DNA from: Alnus glutinosa
Lineage: Eukaryota; Streptophyta; Magnoliopsida; Fagales; Betulaceae
NCBI RefSeq assembly: GCF_958979055.1
Contig: NC_084899.1
Coordinates: forward strand, 1,996,501-2,060,500
Direction: 5' to 3'
Length of the DNA stretch: 64,000 nt
Both the position numbers and the translations under genes were made by a program. Shown here piece after piece: positions 1 through 12,241 of the stretch (positions are counted from its first letter, which is position 1; each line of letters opens with the position of its first letter). The notes beneath the pieces were generated by a model. It was not told the DNA's origin. It worked only from the letters and a program-made list of their open reading frames with translations, and ran no database searches.

Positions 1-215
1 ATATATCTGCCATTAGCGTTGCTTCAAAATTATGTACTCATTGGTGTTGCTTCAAAATTATGTACTTCATTGAATTCACGAATATACCAAAATTTTATAT
101 GGACTCATTATTCTGTTTATTTCTCCAGTTTATCTTATTTGCCTTTATTAATATTGATATCGAAGATCTCTTTTTGAAATATAGTTGTGCTTGTATCATC
201 TCGTTTGTCCTGCAG

Positions 216-3200
216 GTCTTGAAATTTTTGATGGAAAAAAATAGTATTAGTGCTCTTCATGGTCAAGTCACAATCGGCACCCTTATCTTGCAGGTATGTG
301 ACTGGTACCTGTTGTTTGAACAATCGTGAAAATCTAAAATAAAAGTTTTATTTAGCTTATAAGATTTATTTTCTATGCAAAAGTTTCTATAACATACAAA
401 TTCTGCGGCTAAGTTTCAAGCAATTTGGCCTACCAGGATTGTGCTGTAGGTTTGCTGTTCGCTTTGCTTCCAGTTCTCGGTGGTACTTCTGGCATTCTTC
501 AAGGAGTAATATCCATGACTAAATCGTAAGCAATGCAAAGAATGGACCACACCTCTTTTATATAGTGTATTCAAATTTTCAGAAGAGGGCTTACTTTATG
601 TGTCACACCACCAGTAAATTTGTTGTGTGCAATTGATGTTTAAAAGCTTGACTGATAATTTTTCTGTCTGTCCTTTGCTTCCATTTATCATTGTGAAACT
701 GATATCATCAGATGTACTTTCAGGGTTATGTTTATATAAGAACTCGATAATTTGATTGATCTGTAATCTGCAAGTTTCTGCCCCACTACGGACAGTCATC
801 TGGTTGAGCAGTGATCAGCCAGGCCGTGCCCTGATATGCCATCACATTGTCCATAGCTTGGCCCTGCTAGCTTGTTTGAATTGAACTTTTTGGAAAGAGA
901 TCTGGATCTGCCTTGGTCAGGCCATCTTAAAATGCATGGTCTCTTTTACCTAGGAAGGAAATGCTGGCTGCCTGGGATTTGGGAGGGTGTGGGATTGAGT
1001 ATTTATGCTTGATATAGGCTAGCCTAGAGTGGGGGTATTGATGCGATTTAGAAAAAGGATCAGTAATCTGCAATAGATTCACTGAAGTGAGTGAAAACCT
1101 GGTTATTTATCTTTAATTGATCATCATATAAGTGGAAGAATGGACTTTAGAAGCATTTGGATTTTACTGAACATGTTGAAGCTAAAGTTCTTAAAGAAAT
1201 TTTTGCTTAAAAAGTTTTAGACATTTATCGACACTAGATGTTAATCTTATACTCTACATAACATACGTTTTATGTGGGAGGAAAAGGAGATTATTCATTT
1301 TTTTTAATAGAATATAGAAATATTTTAGGACGCACACTATGATATTTACCCGTGTAAGAGTAAATCATATATGCTTTTAGTACGTGCATGCACTCTGAAA
1401 GTAGATGCCTGGGTTTTTTTTGACAGATTATAATACACATAAAACACAAAAAGAACAGGGTGTGAGTCTAGCTTCAGAGAATTATAATTATGAAACTTTT
1501 GAATCCATTCTACTTTGGCTTCTGTTAACCACTGCTATTTTTGTGTGTTGCACGATTATGTTAGTTAACTTGAAAAATTATGCTTTTCTCTCCTTAAAGA
1601 ATAGTATCTTACAAGTATAGGCCTTGGAATCTCTATCAATGGATATAGGAAATCTTGACTCTGGTGTTTTGGCACCATGTTCTGGGATTTTTTGCTGCAC
1701 AGGAATGAAATAGTTGCACTACTTTAAGGTTTGCTTAATGACCTAGCAAAGACGAAATAAAAATGGAAAAGATGCTCTAATTCAAGGGCCCATAGAAAAA
1801 AATAAAATAAAAAATAGCATAGTTGATGTCTGTGGCACATCAAGGCACGACTTAGTTGCCCACTTTCTATAGCGATTGCATAAGTATTGCCAGTTAATGG
1901 CTCTTGCCTATTTTCACTGTGTATTACAATCATTCCTTGGTTTTCACATACTAATTTTATAATTGCAGGTTGGTGGTTTTAATTACCTTTTTGGCCATTT
2001 TGTCAATATTATCTCGAAAATGTGTACCATGGTTCCTAAAGCTCATGATAAGCCTTTCATCCCAGGTGCGGATACATCTTGTAATTTGATGTACATTTTA
2101 TGGACATACATTGTTTTGACTGAACTTTTTGTATGCAGACTAATGAACTCTATCAATTGGCATCGGTGGCATTCTGCTTACTTGTTGCTTGGGTTTGTCT
2201 ATTTCCCAAGTCTTACTTCTTGCATTAGATATTGGCATATTATTGATATCATTGTGTACACGACCCGAGCATGTGAAATGGGCAAGTTTATATAGTGTCC
2301 TGTTGTAGTCGAATGATGCTTTGGATTTTTTTGTGTCATTTCAGTGTAGTGATAAGCTGGGTTTAAGCCTTGAACTTGGTTCCTTTGCCGCTGGAGTGAT
2401 GATATCAACAACTGATCTTGCTCAACATACACTTGAACAAGTATTATACTCTTTTGCATTCGGTTTCAGAACTTTCACAATACTTGATGATCTTTGTTTT
2501 ATCAACCCTCATATGGAGTTTTGTCTTTTAGGTTGAGCCCATTCGGAATTTTTTTGCTGCTCTTTTTCTCGCCAGCATTGGGATGTTAATCCATGTTCAT
2601 TTCCTTTGGAATCATGTTGATATTTTGCTAGCAGCTGTTATATTGGTGATCATTATAAAAACTATTGTGATTGCCATTGTTGTCAAGGGATTTGGATACA
2701 ACAATAAGACTTCGCTTCTTGTAAGATTTACTGAACTGTTAGTATAGTTACATCTGCATTTTGTCTATGTCATAAATTTCATTGACGGAGGGGTCTTAGG
2801 TTATTCCACATGCGTAGGTTGGAATGTCTCTTGCGCAAATTGGAGAATTTGCTTTTGTTCTTCTAAGCCGTGCTTCAAATCTTCATCTAGTTGAGGTGAG
2901 TGGTTAAATTGTTTGCAAAATATTAGCTTAGTTGCATTTAAAAAAGACTGAAATGAGCAATATTATGACCAAAAGAAAGAAAGAAAAAAAAAAAGGGAAA
3001 GAGAGAGAGATTGCCTTACTCTTATTCATAACACCAAGTGTAAACTTTCCTTTTTCAGCATTATGTATTGATCCTGCAACTGAAGGCTTTATTTCAATTG
3101 CAGGGCAAATTGTATCTACTGCTGCTTGGCACAACAGCTCTCAGTCTGGTATGTGGTCCATTTTATTACATGTTGCAAGTGATAAGTATGAAATGCAGGG

Positions 3201-4186
3201 TTCCTGAGAATTCTTTCTACTGTGTATTTTATTGTGATCAACAATTACTGATTGAAGAGAACTATTAATCCGTTGGATTATAAATTATTTATATCATATC
3301 ACTGTTAACATTGAACTAAGCCCGTGAGCATTGGAGACATAAATGTCAACCATTTTAATTTGTCTAGGCAATTTGACTAAAGACATTCTTTTGCATGGCA
3401 ACAAATTCTGGGAACAACTTAATACCCTATGGAATAGTTATGGGGGTCCGTTTGGGTGTTGAATTTTTTAAATCAGAATTGAATTCTTATTCTGTTTGCG
3501 AATTTCGAAGTTTGACTTTTTAGAAAAAGTTGAATAAAATATGATTTATTTTTGAAAAAAGTAGAATCAATTCATATTATGTTTCCAAAATTCTGTTGCC
3601 AGAGGATCAATCGCAAGTTTACTACCAATTGGGTTGTCAGATGATTTGCTCGTAAATTGCTTGTCGATTTGTAGGCTAATTGTTGGAGCAACGATTATCT
3701 CAACAATTTGTTCATTCTTCTTTTTGGTTGATATCTAAGCAGGATGCTGTGGGTGAAATTAGGATATTTTGATAGAATCGAATTTAGCAGTATTTGATGG
3801 TTTGGTCGCAGTGTAGTACTGTTAATACCGAGTTATTATTAGTCGTATATCTTTTTTGGAAAATCAACCAAATATTGTGATTTGAATGAAGCTCACGACG
3901 TGATGATGCAGGTGACTACACCATTGCTTTTCAAGCTGATTCCTGCTGTAGTACATATTGGAGTGTTGTTGCGTTGGTTCTCTCCAGATAGTTCAAGCGA
4001 GGTAATCATCTGCCCTAGAAAATATTCCTGCAGTCCCTAATTATTCACCGTGTAAAAGGTGCAAAATTGTTTTTGAGGTATCTTGAATATGATTTCTGCT
4101 CCCAGATTGGATTTAAAGGAGATAGCCTTCGCGCAGAGAGTGCTAAGCGTATTGCTCTGATGGTCCAAGGCTCTCATGTTTCATGA
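216..4186 (+). CDS. KEA: K+ efflux antiporter, KEA4/5/6 type (3' part only)
   Basis: This is the 3' end of a cation/proton antiporter (CPA2) gene. The KEA4/5/6 clade exchanges K+ for H+ in Golgi, trans-Golgi and endosomal membranes. Ten exons read in phase: 216-293, 437-525, 1969-2065, 2139-2192, 2345-2440, 2532-2720, 2818-2895, 3104-3148, 3912-4001 and 4106-4186, giving 298 residues to a TGA at 4184. The translation is a run of hydrophobic helices with the conserved stretches LFALLPVLGGTSGILQG, LGLSLELGSFAAGVMIS, FLASIGMLIHVHFLWNHVD and GMSLAQIGEFAFVLLSRASN. It ends soon after RWFSPDSSSE with no nucleotide-binding KTN domain, which separates KEA4-6 from the chloroplast KEA1-3. The upstream exons lie outside the window. 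The second intron (526-1968) is long and shows no further exon. Which of KEA4, 5 or 6 it is cannot be told from this part. Confidence 0.93.
3442..3595. mobile_element. PIF/Harbinger-like MITE remnant in KEA intron
   Basis: Inside the eighth KEA intron (3149-3911), the sequence starts GGGGGTCCGTTTGGGTGTTG and continues with internal GAATT/AATTC-rich text. Many plant Tourist-like (PIF/Harbinger) elements begin this way. It resembles the stretch at 10591-10785. The right end is degraded and no clean target-site duplication is seen, so the borders are approximate. Confidence 0.45.
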
Positions 4187-4742
4187 TGTTAAATATAGCA
4201 TGAAACCAGAAAAAAAAAATATTGCAATTTTCAGAGCTTACCTGATGGGCTTCTTCTCCTCTGGAGAACAGGTGCTCAAGAGTCCAAAGGAGGTTGACTA
4301 AGTGAACAGGTGCTCTTCACGTGCTGCCCGCTTTCAATACTTATTTCTGACCATGCAAGATTGATGATAAAAAATGCCAACTGAGACACAGAAACGGGCA
4401 GTGCAGTAAATATGCAATCCATATATGCTGACATACTCTAATTTTGGTTCGGGCCATCGTGTTACTCTGCTGGATGGATGGATGGCCTTTTTTATTTTTA
4501 TTTTTTTATTTTTGTGTAAAATAGTCTTCTTTTTTGTAATTTGATTCATTTCAACCTGTTGTTTTAGTTGATAGCTGTTTGTTGTTTTGTTTATTGTATT
4601 AATTGTTTGTAAGTCAGAAATCCACGCCATTATAAACCCACAAATTTATCAATGCAATTTTGTTCATGTAACGATGCCCACTGTAATCAGGATGTTCTTT
4701 TTTCATTGCTTAAACTTTTGAAAAAAAGATGAGCATTGGTAA
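4187..4742. other. 3' flank of KEA gene
   Basis: This stretch should hold the 3' UTR of the antiporter gene and a short spacer. It is AT-rich with T runs (4490-4515). No coding sequence is seen on either strand beyond short chance frames. Confidence 0.5.
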
Positions 4743-5121
4743 TAGGGTTGACAATTTTTGACACGACCCGCGAACCCGGCACGAACACGACACGAAAATA
4801 TAGGGTTTGAGTTTGGGCTAATCGGGTCAACCTGATTAGAATCGTGTCTGGTGTGTATAACCCGTCAACCTGATTGTGATCCGATTAATTTTTTCCAACC
4901 ACCAACCCGTTTATGACATTTTTACGACTCGTTTATGGTCCATCAACTTGTTTATGGCATTTTTTTTTTATTATTTTTTTTAAAAAAAACCACAATCGGG
5001 TTGACACGCCAACCTGATTATTAATCGGGTTTTATTCAGGTTGCTAATCGGGTTGTACTTCAACCCGCCAACCCGACGGGTAGACACGAACTCGATCTGC
5101 CAACCCGAATTGCCAAGCCAA
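4743..5121. mobile_element. hAT-like non-autonomous element
   Basis: The element begins TAGGGTTGACAATTT and ends with CAACCCGAATTGCCAAGCCA. Read on the other strand, that end gives a matching but worn inverted repeat. The flanks are attggtaa (4735-4742) and tttggtag (5122-5129), which agree at 6 of 8 bases, as expected for the 8-bp duplication of hAT elements. The interior is filled with the words ACCCG, CGGGTTG, ACACGAC and AATCGGGT and holds no transposase. It is a relative of 20163-20951. Confidence 0.6.
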
Positions 5122-6235
5122 TTTGGTAGGCGTACTACAGCCTTCTTCCTTTCCTTATTGGACAAAATTTTCCTCGATTCCATGAAATTTCTCAAATTCA
5201 CGTGTCCTCCGAGCATGTATTTTGTTCTTCATTTATTTATTTCTCAAATTCGCGTGTCGGTTTCGGGTGTTGTTGATGCATGTGTATAAGACTATATCAG
5301 CCAACTTTAACTTGACCAATTTAAGCAAATAATTCAAATCTTTGAATTATAATATGCTAATTTTGTATTGAATTTGTGGGTCGTGTTTAAAATTGACATC
5401 CTTTGATTAGATATGAAAAAAAAAAACAAGAATGATATGTTGATGAACTTATAGACCATAAGCCTATACTAATTTGACTTTAGATGGATGGAAAATGAGA
5501 GCCTTGAAAGAGACTAATATTTGCCTAAACAATTAGGAGACGAGTTATATATCCTCCTATTGTCTTTCTTTTATCCTCCAACTTTTTCAATATATATCAT
5601 CATTGGATCTTAGGGCCCATGTGGGTCCTACACATAGGCCCACAAATTCAATAGTGATTTTGAAAAGTGAGAGGATAAGAGAAGGACCACGAGAGAAAAT
5701 GAATAATTTCTCAACAATTAGTTTGATAGACTTTCTTTTTCTTTTCTTTTTTTTTTTCCTTTTTATTTAATTTGGAGCAGATATTATGAACATCTAATCA
5801 CCTATGCAAGTAGCTTTTTGTACAATTTGATTAATCTTTTTTGAAAAAAGCTACGCAACTCGATCGATAAGTAAGCCTCTAGAAGGATATGAAATTTTTA
5901 ATAGAGGCCACATTGGGTAGCTCCAATGACATTGAGCAGACAAAGATAATCACCCATTTCTCATCAACTTGAACAGGCAGAGATCGTATTATATTTCATG
6001 GGTAATCAAAATATCTTGTCAAAAATCTTGATGAAAAGGATTCTCCTTCCTCGATCTCTCCTATAAACATTTCAGAATGTAGAATCTATTACATGACCTT
6101 TTTTTTTTCGTAATGAAAATGGCAATAAATACGAGAGAAAAATGCAGCAGACAGAAAGTCTTATATGATGTTGAGGTCGAAAGTGATGCTTAAATATTGG
6201 CAACTCAAGCCATGTTATGTGATGCAGAAAATATA

Positions 6236-6238
<3 letters not shown>

Positions 6239-6324
<86 letters not shown>
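6239..6324. repeat. (GA)n microsatellite, about 86 bp
   Basis: About 43 uninterrupted AG units. The long Ser-Leu frame on the other strand is only a translation of this repeat. An array this long and pure is probably length-polymorphic between individuals. Confidence 0.97.
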
Positions 6325-6326
<2 letters not shown>

Positions 6327-7139
6327 ATCATGATAGTTGATGCTCCCAATTATAAAGATATTAATCAATCCTTCTTTCAGTCAATAGGTAATGTGTATTG
6401 TCACCTTCATATGGAAGTTCTTCAATGTCGTTTGATGGAAGTTAAGCATTAACTTAAATCATAGCAAAGGAAAAAAACAAAAAAAAAAACAAAAAATAGG
6501 TAAACTTTAGGGTGAGTTGGTATTGAATTAACTATTTACTATTGGTTTAAATTTTTGAGATAAGCGGTAATTTAACACGATATCAGAACAAATGTTTTTA
6601 GTTTAAACGTTGTTTCCGTAATTTTACCTTTTATTTTAATTGAATATTTCATGTGTTGGGTCTCATTTAATGAGTGGAAGTTTGAGTTTACAATTGAAAG
6701 AGAGAATTAAAATATTAATTAAATAATTAAATATACTATTTTAAATTAAGATCTCCTCAAATTTTTTGCCCGAATTCTTGCGGCTAAGTGGGAATACCCA
6801 TAAAATTAGTCATAATCACAATCTGTATCATAGACGGCTGCATATTAATTTGGGTTAGGTATATTGCTTAGTCAATGGATTTAAAGTTAAGTCTTTAGCT
6901 CTAGGTTCTAGGAGAGATGAACTCCCAACTAATTTAACAAATTAGTAGGTGGACCTAATCTTCCATGAAATATGCACTTAAACCGTCTTTGAAGAGCAAG
7001 ATTCTACATATCTTTTTTCATTAAAAATAGGTTTTGATAGATAATTAAAAAAAAAAAAAAAAAGGGACAGAAAAAATGTCGAAGTTTTGGTCCAGGATCC
7101 TCTACGTACAATTGGGAATAATTGTTATTACTTCTATCC

Positions 7140-7205
7140 CTGTTATTAGGCAGGTGGGTGTAAGAGGAGATCTCTTGATTGAGCAGGAGTTCTCTACCCG
7201 AGCAA
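7140..7205. repeat. Short dispersed repeat also found at 37075-37140
   Basis: The segment with GAGGAGATCTCTTG, GAGCAGGAGTT and CCCGAGCAATGAG resembles the one at 37082-37135 (GAGGGGCTCCCTTG, GAGCAGGGAGTT, CTCGAGCAGAGAG). The two copies share about 50 bp. The family is not identified. Here it abuts the Cassandra-type LTR, so it may be flanking or internal sequence of an old retroelement. Confidence 0.4.
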
Positions 7206-7214
7206 TGAGCCCTA

Positions 7215-7444
7215 CTATAACAGTCTACCCCTAACGATACAATATTGTCCGCTTTTAGCTCATTCTAATTAGATTTTTCAAGAGGTCACCCATCCTAGTA
7301 CTGCTCTTGCAGAAACACGTTTAACTGTAGAGATTTGAAAGGTTCATGGTCATTACGACTTTAAAACACGTTATGTCAATAAGGGTGCGAATATACATAT
7401 AAGCACATACTCATTGTTATACTTGGACGAAGTGAGACGTCACA
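7215..7444 (-). mobile_element. Cassandra-type TRIM LTR (fossil), with 5S rRNA-like segment
   Basis: An old LTR in reverse orientation. On the plus strand it starts near ATAACAGTCTACCCCTAACG and contains CAATATTGTCCGCTTTTAG, both common in plant LTR ends. From 7281 it carries GAGGTCACCCATCCTAGTAC and then CACGTTTAACTGTAGAG, which is the antisense of the plant 5S rRNA internal promoter region. It ends near GAGACGTCACAC. A 5S-derived block inside the LTR is the hallmark of Cassandra terminal-repeat retrotransposons in miniature, which have no coding capacity. No second LTR is seen nearby, so this is a solo or broken copy, clearly aged. Confidence 0.72.
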
Positions 7445-8199
7445 CCTACAATGTTCTTAGCCCCTCTATCTTCTTTAAAAAAGAAATTGAGAAATTTGTG
7501 TATGTTTGAAGAATTAAGATCACAATCAAGTACAGTACAAAGTTAAATCCTCAACCCCAAACATGTGAATATGAATAAAAACATGTGGTGGTTGAGGAAA
7601 AAAGGGGGATGGGCTTCTCATTGATGGCTAGAGGTAGTAAAGTAGGTGTGTAGTGTAATTCAAAGGTCACTATAGAAGTGCATAATATTCTCAATCGTGA
7701 GACTTATTTTTTGGGTTAAGAAATCATGTGTATTCAATAGGATAATCTCTCACACATTTCCAATGCCAAAGAACAATATTTTTTATTTTATTATTATTTT
7801 TTTAAAAAAAATTATATTTAATGTAACCGGACAATAAAAGAATTAGCTAGATCTATTACTTCAAAACAACTAATTAAATTATAATTTGAGCTTTCTAAAA
7901 AGGACTTACAAAACTCAATCCCACATAATAAAAAAGTATGCGAGGCTTAACATTCATAAGCATCTTTCTTATCCACTCACTCAATGTTGAGTAATTCATC
8001 TTCTTAGGCCCAATTTGTTTCGACGTAAAATATTTTCTAAAAACCTTATTTTTCGAGTGTTTAGTACAACATAAAATATTGGTCAACCTGCAAACCAAAG
8101 AAAAAAAAACATCAACGAAGCGTAAAATGGCTTATGATTCTCATCTAATCAAACCATTTTTAGTCGTCCTCTCACACTTCCGGAAAGGTAATTGTAAGA
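7445..8199. other. Spacer, no gene seen
   Basis: AT-rich spacer. Around 8010-8060 the text CAATTTGTTTCGACGTAAAA resembles the start of a MITE-like repeat also seen near 36330. No coding signal. Confidence 0.4.
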
Positions 8200-8348
8200 G
8201 AGTAATGCTAAAAGGTCCATTTTGTGTCATTCTAACAATGATGTAATTTTTAAAATCACAAATGAGCTTGTGATTAATCACTATTAAATTTTGATCAAAT
8301 GATAATTTTAAAAGCCACCTCATTTTTTAATGGACATAAGAATAACCC
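8200..8348. mobile_element. MITE, GAGTAATG family (degenerate)
   Basis: The left end GAGTAATGCTAAAAGGTCCA and the right end, read in reverse as GGGTTATTCTTATGTCCATT, are worn inverted repeats. The left end and the interior text about ATTTTAAAAGCCAC resemble the intact copy at 51693-51874. No clear target-site duplication remains, so this is probably an older copy of the same Mutator-like MITE group. Confidence 0.45.
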
Positions 8349-8411
8349 ATGAAGCACTTCTAGAATATATGATTCCTTATATTTATGCAGCGACAGATAT
8401 TAAAAAAAGGA

Positions 8412-8648
8412 AAGAAATTTCTTACAAACCGGTTTGTTGAAAATTTCTTACAACTCACATATAAAATTGACATGTGTCCATTAACATATAAAAAACACAT
8501 GCTATTTAAATAACATGTGATTCTTATATTTTTTTTTTAATAGCTTTAGTAAAAAATTATATACTTTTAGTATGTTTAAAGGAGATATAATTTTTATATG
8601 TAAATTGTAAAATATTTCTTATAAATTAATTTGTAAAAAATTTCTATC
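8412..8648. mobile_element. Foldback MITE, AT-rich
   Basis: The left arm (AAATTTCTTACAAACCGGTT, then CTCACATATAAAATTGACAT) is roughly complementary to the right arm (TTTTATATGTAAATTGTAAA, then TAAATTAATTTGTAAAAAAT). This makes a foldback unit of about 235 bp with no coding capacity. The superfamily is unknown because the ends and duplication are too AT-rich to fix. Confidence 0.4.
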
Positions 8649-9485
8649 CTTAAAAAAAAAAAAAAAAAAAATATGGCATGGAGGAATAATGGCATGAAGA
8701 CAAAATGAAGAGCAAAATGGGTGGTGGAACAAAGCATTGAAGATATATTTCACGTGCCTATTTTGTCTGTTTTGTCCGGCCAACAAGGTGGACCCCACCA
8801 AGAAGGCAATCAAAAGAGTGAAGAGTGGTCCCCTTTCTTCCTCAAAAAGCGCCCAACAAAAACAAACAAATGAATGGCAGGCCTGAGAGCCCTGAACCTC
8901 AGGCTTTGTCTTTTTTACTGCTTTTTCCCACCATTAATTAATTCTATCCAATTCTGTTCAAAAAAAAAAATAATAATAATTCTATCCAATAACCTTTTAC
9001 CATAACCTTCCAACTTTGATGGTCGACCTAGCCTACAAATTTATTTATTATTTTTTTCTTTTTTGAATTTTGGAAAAAAGAAAGGAAATTAATACTTACT
9101 TTAGTCATTTTGGATCCTAAAATGGGGACATTGCGACTTCAATAATAAATTGGGGGGAGAAATTGAAAAAATTAAAATATTGAGGGATGTTATAAAAAGG
9201 ATGATATTTAAAGGGGGTAAATATAAATTCCCTTTGTCTTAAATCTTTCCATCGTTTTAAGGAATGAAACATGTGTGGACAGTAGTGTCTTAATTCTTGG
9301 AAATATGTCTTGTTATGACATTAATATTTGATATAGACATAACTGCTTTTTTTTTTTATTCCGTTAAATTATCACTTATTATAAAAATTTAAGTTAATAA
9401 AAATTAATTAATATTTTAACATTTTTTTTCATATTTAAACTCTTTCTTAATAAGTAAGGCCCAAAATATAAAATTTTGAGCCTTA
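8649..9485. other. Spacer, no gene seen
   Basis: AT-rich spacer with A and T runs. Nothing recognisable on either strand. Confidence 0.45.
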
Positions 9486-9489
9486 CTTA

Positions 9490-9716
9490 TTTATATATAT
9501 TTTTTATTGTAATGGACACGTGTCGATTTTCTATTAAAAATGATGTGACAAACTAACAGAATCTGTTAACTTGGTGGACGGAAAACGGGTTTAAGGAGTA
9601 ATTCGTAATTATAGTTTACCACAAAGACTCTCCATGAATTTTTTGTACCACATAAAATGATTTGTAATTTAGGCCGACCCTATAAACTAATGACGCAATT
9701 ATCCCTATATGTAATT
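9490..9716. mobile_element. Single arm of a MULE-type long-TIR element
   Basis: The text TGGACACGTGTCG, then TAACAGAATCTGTTAA, GGTGGACGGAAAA, GGAGTAATTCGTAATTAT and a GACGCAATTATCCC end follows, in order, the right arm of the element at 45852-46535 (GGACACGTGTCG, TAACAGATTCCGTCAA, GGTGGACGAAAAA, GGAGTAAAACGTAATTAT, GGTGCAATTACTCC). Only one arm is visible, so this is a truncated relative. Confidence 0.5.
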
Positions 9717-9901
9717 TGGGAGCAGAATTTGATTCCTCAATGGGAACATATAGATATTGTTTTTTTTTTTTTTTGCCTTTTTCATTAATGCTATAATTAA
9801 ATAAAGTGTTAGTCAAGCCTACAGAAAGTAAAACCTCATCAATTAAACCTTAAAAGAGGGGAGAAATCAATTTTTTCAACATAAATAACTAGTTTTTCTT
9901 C

Positions 9902-10084
9902 AAGGATAATGATTCAATGCCACCTAAATATACAACTTTTCACCACCTTGCCTATGTGGCAAGGTGGTCCCTCACAACTTTTTGAGTTCTTTTATTTTTT
10001 AAAAATAAATTAAAGTGGGGGACCACCTTACCACATAGACAATGTGGTGGAAAGTTGTATATTTAGGTGGTAGTGAATCACTAC
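9902..10084. mobile_element. Foldback MITE (family A)
   Basis: Arms of about 60 bp are near-perfect inverted copies: CACCTAAATATACAACTTTT on the left against AAAGTTGTATATTTAGGTGG on the right, with CCACCTTGCC and GTGGCAAGGTGG inside. Flanking tttttcttc (9893-9901) and tttttcttt (10085-10093) match at 8 of 9 bases, which would fit a Mutator-like 9-bp duplication. No coding capacity. A relative sits at 19651-19834. Confidence 0.65.
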
Positions 10085-10590
10085 TTTTTCTTTAAATTGG
10101 ATCAGAAGAAAAATGAAAAAAAAAAAAAAAAAAAAAAATTGATGATGATAAGGATGATAAAAAGTAGAAAAAAGAATATTTCGATTTTAATGTCCTAAAT
10201 GGAACAAAGTTTTATCTTGCACACAATTAATGTGGATATTAAATTGGATATACATGGTCATATGATCCAAATGAGTATACACCTCAGCCGATAGTTACAG
10301 ATTGTAACGCAGGCGTACAATGTTTGATGAAAGGTCACTGTATTTTAAAAGTGGCCATAAATGTGACAAGTCTTATTCCTTCATCCAAACATGATTCAAA
10401 AACAAAACCCTAGAAAATACCAAGATATTTTCTTTTGTGTCGTATACTATGTAATTTTACCCATAGCACCCGTAATGGAGCCGTACATAGTCAAGTGAAA
10501 TTTAATCAACAAAATAATTTGATTTATGGACAGTATCATCATTGTGGTCAAGATTGTAATTCAATAGGAATTATTACGCATAGAGGGATA
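10085..10590. other. Spacer, no gene seen
   Basis: Spacer with a 22-base A run at 10117-10138. A 63-codon frame at 10435-10626 matches no family I know and runs into the next repeat, so it is not called a gene. Confidence 0.4.
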
Positions 10591-10785
10591 GGTCCTCGTT
10601 TAGGTGTTCGATTTTTTGAAATCTGAATTCAAATATAATTTAGTGCGTGAATTTCAAGGCAAAAAAAGTTGTAAAAAGATAATTGGATAGTTTGACTTTC
10701 TGAGATAAAATCTGATTTATTTTTTAAAAACACAAAAACTGTAGCAAATAGAATCATGATTCTTCTTGTTCCCAAACATCGATCC
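10591..10785. mobile_element. PIF/Harbinger-like MITE
   Basis: Starts GGTCCTCGTTTAGGTGTTCG and ends near CCCAAACATCGATCC. These ends are inverted relatives of each other and resemble Tourist-like ends. Internal AATTCAAATATAATTTA and TTTGACTTTCTGAGA recall the copy at 3442-3595. The target-site duplication is not resolved. Confidence 0.45.
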
Positions 10786-11238
10786 TTAAGCATCTATACC
10801 ATAAAATCCATTTTTGACGGAATGAAAGAGACATGGATATTAATTAAATGACTGGGAAAGTAAACTTCAGCCCCTAAACTTTCGCTACATTTTCATTTTA
10901 TACTTTCAAACTTTAAAAAGTGGTATATATGTGCCTCCTGTACTATCAGTACTACATGTCAAATTAGACACTTGCATTTTTTTTGCCCAAAATACCGTTG
11001 AAGTTATTAAAAAATAAAATCAAAAAAGTTTGAAAAATAATTAAGGAAGCTAATACGAAAAAGGCCACCCTTTTTGGTATTTTTAGTTTTTTCTCTCTTT
11101 TTGTTTAATTTTTTCGAATGATAATTTTTTAATAACCTCAAGGGCATTTTGGACAAAAATAAAAATAAAAAAGTGTTTAATTTGATATGTGGTAGTAGTT
11201 CAAGAAGCTTGATGTACTTTTTAAAGTTTAAAGGCGTG

Positions 11239-11269
<31 letters not shown>

Positions 11270-12120
11270 TAGAGGCCAAAGTATAATTTTGCTTTAAATA
11301 TGATTAAATAAAAAAAGAAAAAGAAAAAGGAAAGAGTTTAACTTTTTAAGATATCAGCTTTAACGAGAAGAAGATATCTCTTCCTCCCTGCAGAGCCGTG
11401 TCAGTGTGTCAGTGGCTTTTCCTATTTTAGAGAAGAAGACGCGTAGATGGTGAGACGTGTTTGCTTCACAGCACATGAACAAAAAGCTTTTTATTGCTTC
11501 GTTATCTTCTTCAATTCGTACAGCTACAGCCTGCAGTGAGAATGCCAAAAATGTGTCAACTTTCTGGTCACACAGTTTAGATTGTCTTCTTTATCTTGTT
11601 TTTGGTTTCCTCTGGGCTCTGGGTAACTCCAAATTAACTTGATATCAGGTTTCAAGATTCTGTCCACATGCAGAACAAGAACAAAGAATTTCATAAATAG
11701 TGAGAGAAAAAATGTTTCCGATCGAGTTACTATATATAATTGATTGAACTTTTAGAACATTCAAACTTTGAAACACAACATGGAAGATTTTGTCAGAAGT
11801 CTATAGTAAATGACTCCCGGCCAGTACTGCATTCATCAAGTCATTCTTTGATTCCGTTGAATTTGCGGTTTCAAACACTCATAATTTTACATGAAAGTAA
11901 ATTTTGTTTTGTGCAATTTAAATTCTACATAAAAAGAATTAATTATATGTAGCTCAACACAAAATATAACATGTGTTAAAATTAAATGTCTCATAACAAT
12001 GATAAATTTTACAAGTTATTTGAAAAAAAAAAAAAAGAATTAAATATTTAAATATAAAAAAAAAAAACCATTTAAGTTTGTCGCCTTAGGCCTCAATATA
12101 TATTGAGCCAGCCTTGGTCA
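10786..12120. other. Spacer with TA microsatellite (11239-11264)
   Basis: No gene recognised. 11239-11264 is a (TA)n run. Around 11360-11640 the base composition is more balanced and short open frames occur on both strands, but none resembles a known protein. It might be a decayed exon or an untranslated region. Confidence 0.4.
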
Positions 12121-12241
12121 CAACCTTTAACTGTGATTATGTGATAGTCTTCAACTGTGATTACGTTACAAATTTCAACTGTGGGTAAGTGATAATCTTC
12201 AACTGTAATTTGGATTCTTGAACTTCTTATATACTCTAACA
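12121..12241 (-). repeat. LTR-like direct repeat, left copy (fossil)
   Basis: About 120 bp built on repeated TCAACTGTGATTA-type words and ending TATATACTCTAACA. On the minus strand this reads TGTTAGAGTATAT, a common start of Copia-type LTRs. The minus strand just outside this end is TTGAAGGGA, a plausible polypurine tract. Paired with 13690-13807. Confidence 0.4.

Larger units (their letters stand above)
5122..7210. other. Spacer, no gene seen
   Basis: AT-rich intergenic DNA with poly-A and poly-T runs (5740-5760, 7050-7065) and one long GA microsatellite listed separately. No protein family is recognisable in any frame. Confidence 0.5.

Noticed and set aside
6072-6368. Open frame with a long Ser-Leu repeat
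   Set aside because: It is the translation of the GA microsatellite, not a protein.
7281-7370. 5S rRNA gene
   Set aside because: Only part of the 5S sequence matches, it is diverged, and LTR-like sequence continues on both sides, so a Cassandra-type fossil fits better.
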